Source: an uncultured Clostridia bacterium
GTDB lineage: Bacteria > Bacillota > Clostridia > Oscillospirales > Acutalibacteraceae
Assembly (NCBI GenBank): GCA_945875045.1
Contig: CAMCIX010000066.1
Span: forward strand, 1-7,722
Reading direction: 5' to 3'
DNA: 7,722 bases
Shown here: in pieces, positions 4,690-7,722 of the stretch
Layout: each line of letters starts with the position of its first letter
Numbering within the stretch: position 1 is the stretch's first letter
Notes under the pieces: model-generated
What the model was told of the DNA's origin: nothing
The model's input: the letters and a program-made list of their open reading frames with translations, nothing else
The model's database searches: none
Made by a program: the position numbers and the translations under genes

Positions 4690-7245
4690 ATGGCTAAACA
4701 GGAAAACGTATACTGGCCGAGCGACGAGGAGACTAAAATTGTCCCCGTAGAAATCGTTGACGAAATTAAAAACAGTATGCTCCAGTATTCTATGTCGGTG
4801 CTTGTTGGGCGCGCTATTCCCGATGTAAGGGACGGCTTAAAGCCGGTTCACAGAAGAATACTTTATACAATGTATAAAAACGGACTTACCCCCGACAAGG
4901 CGTACCGCAAGTGCGCGGACACCGTAGGTTCGGTGCTCGGTTCTTATCACCCCCACGGCGACGCCAGCGTTTACGACGCTATGGTGCGTATGGCGCAGGA
5001 TTTTTCACTCCGCTATCCCCTTATAGACGGTCACGGAAACTTCGGTAATATAGACGGCTATCCCGCCGCGGCATACAGGTATACCGAGTCGCGAATGAAC
5101 CGGCTTTCCCTCCATATGCTTGACGATATTGAAAAGGAAACCGTTGATATGGTTCCTAACTACGATAACCGTTTGACCGAGCCCGAGGTACTGCCGGTTC
5201 GCTTTCCGCAGCTCTTAGTAAACGGTTCTTCGGGTATCGCCGTAGGTATGGCTACCGAAATCCCGCCCCACAATTTAGGCGAGGTTATAGACGGTATGTG
5301 CTGTCTAATTGATAATCCCGACGCCGATTTGCAGGAGATATGCCAGTATATAAAGGGACCCGACTTCCCGACAGGCGGCACTATTATGGGACGTTCGGGA
5401 ATAAGAGCCGCATATGCCACGGGCAGGGGTAAAATTACTCTGCGCGGCAAGGCGGATATTGAGGAAACCAAAAACGGCAAATTTCGCATCGTTATTACCG
5501 AAATTCCCTATAAGGTAAGGAAAAAGGATCTTGTTAAGAGCATTTACGACCTTGCCGCGGACAAGCGGATCGAGGGGATTGACGACGTTGTAGACTACTC
5601 CTCAAAGCGTGACGGCGGTATAAGGATAATAGTTGACCTTAAGAAGGACGCTAATCCACAGGTTGTGCTTAATAAGCTTTATAAAAATACCGCGCTTCAG
5701 ACCACTATCGGTACTATTCTGCTTGCTATCGTTAACGGCAAGCCCCAGGTTTTGACCCTTAAAGAAATGCTCCAAAACAGCATTGACTTCCAGTGCGATA
5801 TTATCCGCCGCCGCACCTTGTTTGATAAGCGCAAGGCGGAGGAACGCGCCCACATTTTAGAGGGCTTAAAAATCGCGCTTGACTTTATCGACGAGGTAAT
5901 TAAAATTATCCGCGCCAGCAAGACAATACCCGAAAGTAAGGCGGCGTTGAGCGAGAGATTTGGGCTTGACGATATTCAGACAACCGCAATTGTTCAGATG
6001 CAGTTAGGTAAGCTGTCGGGTCTCGAAAAGCAGAAAATTCTTGACGAATTGCAGGAAAAGCTTGATTTTATCAAGGAATGTGAGGAGATTTTAGCAAGTC
6101 ACGCCCGTATTCTCGATATAATTAAGACAGAGGCGTTAAACCTCCGCGACAAGTTCTCCGACGACCGCCGCACCGAGATTACAGACGTTGCGGGAGAGGT
6201 TGATATTGAAGACCTTATTCCCAAGGAGCAGTGCGTGCTTACCAAGACCTATAACGGCTTTATTAAGAGGCTCCCCGCCGACACCTACAATGTTCAGCAT
6301 CGCGGCGGCAGGGGTATTACGGGTATGACCACAAGAGAGGACGACGCGGTTGAGAATATGTTTGTATGCTCGTCCCACGATTATATTATGCTGTTCTCTA
6401 ACCTCGGCAGAATGTACCGCATTAAGGCATACGAAATTCCCGAGGGCAGCCGTACCGCAAAGGGTATGAATATTATTAATATTCTGCCCCTTATGCCTGA
6501 CGAAAAGATAACCATAATTCTCCCCGCCTCCGAGCTTGATGAAGAACACTTCATCACAATGGTAACCAAGAAGGGTATTATTAAGCGTACACGGCTTTCG
6601 GAGTTCCGCAACACCAGAAGAAGCGGAATTATCGCGATTTCGATTGACGAGGACGACGAGCTGACCTTTGTTAAGATGACAAACGGCAGCGATAATCTGC
6701 TTATAGCCACCAAAAAGGGTATGGCGATTCAGTTTAACGAAAACGGAGTCCGCGCAATGGGTCGCGGAGCAAGAGGCGTTAAGGCTATCACTATGCGGGG
6801 CGACGACGAGGTTGTGGCAATGGAGGTAACCGACGAGAACACACGGCTCTTAACCATTACCGAAACAGGCTACGGCAGAGTAAGCCCGATAAGCGACTAC
6901 CGCCTGCAGTCCCGCGGAGGTAAGGGTCTTATGAACTACCGTGTTGACAAATACGGCGACGTTGCGGCGGTGCTTGAAATCACAGACGAAGACGATATTA
7001 TTATGATAGCCTCCAACGGTATTTTAATCCGAATTTACAGCGGCGATATTTCCACCTTTGCCCGTCCTGCCAAGGGCGTTCGCGTAATGCGCGTGGGCGA
7101 GGGCGAAAAGGTGCTTTCGGTTGCGGTGACCGAGCATAACGGTGAGGAACCGACCGAGAAGCCCGACGCTCCCGAGGCGGACGCGGGAGTAGCCGAGGAC
7201 AATTCACCCGAGGAAGAGTTAGAAACCGAAAACACAGAGGAATAA
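4690..7245 (+). CDS. gyrA: DNA gyrase subunit A
   Basis: GyrA cuts and rejoins DNA and wraps it for negative supercoiling. The 851-residue product has the winged-helix breakage domain with Arg130 and the active-site Tyr131 in YRYTES. The quinolone-pocket helix YHPHGDASVYD spans 86-96; Ala92 stands where Escherichia coli has Ser83, while Asp96 (Asp87) is kept. Tower and coiled-coil regions run to about residue 500. The C-terminal part is a six-bladed pinwheel (about 514-815) with repeated xxGxxxR-type units. Blade 1 carries the GyrA-box QHRGGRG at 536-542, which distinguishes gyrase from the topoisomerase IV subunit ParC; His537 replaces the more usual Arg/Lys. The final 35 residues are very acidic (Glu/Asp, Pro, Ala) and probably disordered, resembling the regulatory acidic tail known in Escherichia coli GyrA. 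It forms an operon with gyrB. Confidence 0.98.
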   Translation: MAKQENVYWPSDEETKIVPVEIVDEIKNSMLQYSMSVLVGRAIPDVRDGLKPVHRRILYTMYKNGLTPDKAYRKCADTVGSVLGSYHPHGDASVYDAMVRMAQDFSLRYPLIDGHGNFGNIDGYPAAAYRYTESRMNRLSLHMLDDIEKETVDMVPNYDNRLTEPEVLPVRFPQLLVNGSSGIAVGMATEIPPHNLGEVIDGMCCLIDNPDADLQEICQYIKGPDFPTGGTIMGRSGIRAAYATGRGKITLRGKADIEETKNGKFRIVITEIPYKVRKKDLVKSIYDLAADKRIEGIDDVVDYSSKRDGGIRIIVDLKKDANPQVVLNKLYKNTALQTTIGTILLAIVNGKPQVLTLKEMLQNSIDFQCDIIRRRTLFDKRKAEERAHILEGLKIALDFIDEVIKIIRASKTIPESKAALSERFGLDDIQTTAIVQMQLGKLSGLEKQKILDELQEKLDFIKECEEILASHARILDIIKTEALNLRDKFSDDRRTEITDVAGEVDIEDLIPKEQCVLTKTYNGFIKRLPADTYNVQHRGGRGITGMTTREDDAVENMFVCSSHDYIMLFSNLGRMYRIKAYEIPEGSRTAKGMNIINILPLMPDEKITIILPASELDEEHFITMVTKKGIIKRTRLSEFRNTRRSGIIAISIDEDDELTFVKMTNGSDNLLIATKKGMAIQFNENGVRAMGRGARGVKAITMRGDDEVVAMEVTDENTRLLTITETGYGRVSPISDYRLQSRGGKGLMNYRVDKYGDVAAVLEITDEDDIIMIASNGILIRIYSGDISTFARPAKGVRVMRVGEGEKVLSVAVTEHNGEEPTEKPDAPEADAGVAEDNSPEEELETENTEE

Positions 7246-7303
7246 TATTAAGGGGATAAGGGAGAAAGCTCAAGAAAGCAGGTGAAAGGCTTAGTCCTAT
7301 AAT
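7246..7303 (+). other. gyrA to membrane-protein gene intergenic region
   Basis: This 58-bp gap is purine-rich, with two Shine-Dalgarno-like runs (AAGGGGATAAGGGAG at 7250-7264 and AGGTGAAAGG at 7280-7289), and shows no convincing terminator hairpin or T-run. The next gene could therefore be cotranscribed with gyrBA. TATAAT at 7298-7303 directly abuts the ATG at 7304, but it has no -35 partner, and a start from it would fall inside the gene. A six-codon reading frame, GTG at 7282 to TAA at 7300-7302 (MKGLVL), ends one base before that ATG; whether it is translated is unknown. Confidence 0.5.
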
Positions 7304-7722
7304 ATGGAAAACAGCAATTTTAATACCGAAACACCCGAAAAAGAGTCTGTAGGCTATGAGGAGCCGGGGGTAATAAACGCTCCTCAGCCGAGGTATGTTA
7401 CCTATATACCCTACGGCTTCACTCCTAAAACCTTTGAGGAAAAAAAAGGCATAAAAAAAGCTGCTCTTTTATCGGGTCTGTCCTTAATTGCAATAATGGC
7501 TATTGCGGATTTTTGGGTAATAATTTATTACCTTGTAATGTCATTTTTCGGTTTTACTCCCGAGAGGGCGCAGACAATAATTACCGAACCCGCGGTTTTG
7601 CAGGTCGCGCAGATTTTTCTCTCTACCTTTATGTTTACCGTGCCTTTCATTCTAATTTTCAAGGTAGACAGGCGGCATATCAGCGATTTAGTACCCCTTA
7701 AAAAACCGACGGGAAGCAAGAC
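7304..7722 (+). CDS. Putative multi-pass membrane protein, possibly CPBP-family intramembrane protease (3' incomplete)
   Basis: The frame is open from ATG 7304 to the window edge (139 codons plus two bases), so the C-terminus is missing. A polar, acidic, Pro-rich N-terminal tail of about 50 residues (MENSNFNTETPEKESVGYEE) comes first. It is followed by hydrophobic segments at about 53-84 (LLSGLSLIAIMAIADFWVII and onward) and 97-119 (FLSTFMFTVPFILIF), then VDRRHISDLVPLKKP. The last motif, after a second membrane span, resembles the N-terminal part of clostridial CPBP (Abi/CaaX-protease-like) membrane proteases, but the catalytic EExxxR and HxxxN/H motifs would lie beyond the window, so this is a guess. 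A stop codon (TAG at 7292-7294) lies just upstream in frame, and no other start occurs before the first membrane segment, so ATG 7304 is the only sensible start. The nearest ribosome site (AAAGG) is 14 nt away, unusually far. Confidence 0.6.
   Translation, partial: MENSNFNTETPEKESVGYEEPGVINAPQPRYVTYIPYGFTPKTFEEKKGIKKAALLSGLSLIAIMAIADFWVIIYYLVMSFFGFTPERAQTIITEPAVLQVAQIFLSTFMFTVPFILIFKVDRRHISDLVPLKKPTGSK

Noticed and set aside
6136..6713. Overlapping minus-strand open frames inside gyrA
   Set aside because: They mirror the repeated pinwheel region of GyrA in other frames and have no independent support.
7298..7303. Perfect TATAAT as a promoter for the last gene
   Set aside because: No -35 match at 16-18 bp upstream, and transcription from it would begin within the gene, removing its start codon.
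7513..7719. Small open frames on both strands near the window end
   Set aside because: They overlap the better-supported membrane-protein frame beginning at 7304, which has a coherent tail plus membrane segments.
1..7722. A new defence, mobile or otherwise undescribed multi-gene system
   Set aside because: Every complete gene is a recognised member of the conserved oriC-flanking cluster, and no unexplained gene, repeat array or foreign-looking segment is visible apart from the adapter.

Overview
The window holds the conserved replication-origin-proximal cluster of a Firmicutes-type bacterium, in the order dnaN, yaaA/rlbA, recF, yaaB/remB, gyrB, gyrA, all on the + strand. It ends in the start of a membrane-protein gene. 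The order matches the classic Bacillus/Clostridium layout dnaA-dnaN-yaaA-recF-yaaB-gyrB-gyrA. Together with the protein sequences (a DUF370/RemB gene, a compact GyrB of 647 residues, moderate GC by eye) it suggests a member of the Clostridia, perhaps an Oscillospiraceae-like gut lineage. The phylum-level assignment is fairly secure; the family-level one is a guess from sequence feel.

Layout: bases 1-45 are not genomic. They read as an Illumina Nextera i7 adapter: the last 3 bases of P7, an 8-base index, the 15-base linker and the 19-bp Tn5 mosaic end. The contig therefore starts artificially inside dnaN, and the apparent dnaN start (protein beginning MYKRQ) is an adapter-derived chimera. About 13 residues of the true DnaN N-terminus are missing, and dnaA and oriC would be expected just upstream in the real chromosome. 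From 46 to 2643 four genes are packed with overlapping stops and starts (1, 4 and 1 nt), so they very likely form one translationally coupled operon: sliding clamp, S4-domain RNA-binding protein, RecF gap-repair ATPase and RemB-like regulator. An 89-bp gap (2644-2732) is the only real gap inside the cluster and may hold a gyrBA promoter. gyrB and gyrA follow with a 13-bp gap and encode both gyrase subunits with all catalytic motifs intact. After a 58-bp gap, a gene beginning at 7304 runs off the window end. It encodes a protein with a polar N-terminal tail and at least two membrane segments, tentatively a CPBP-family intramembrane protease.

Functionally the cluster combines replication processivity (DnaN), repair of stalled forks (RecF), ribosome/RNA-linked function (YaaA/RlbA) and supercoiling control (GyrA, GyrB). 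All genes point in one direction, as expected for leading-strand genes leaving oriC. I see no tRNA, rRNA, CRISPR, insertion sequence, prophage or novel multi-gene system here. The points most worth a second look are the adapter artefact, the residues at the quinolone-pocket positions of GyrA and GyrB, and the unusual initiation region of the last gene.
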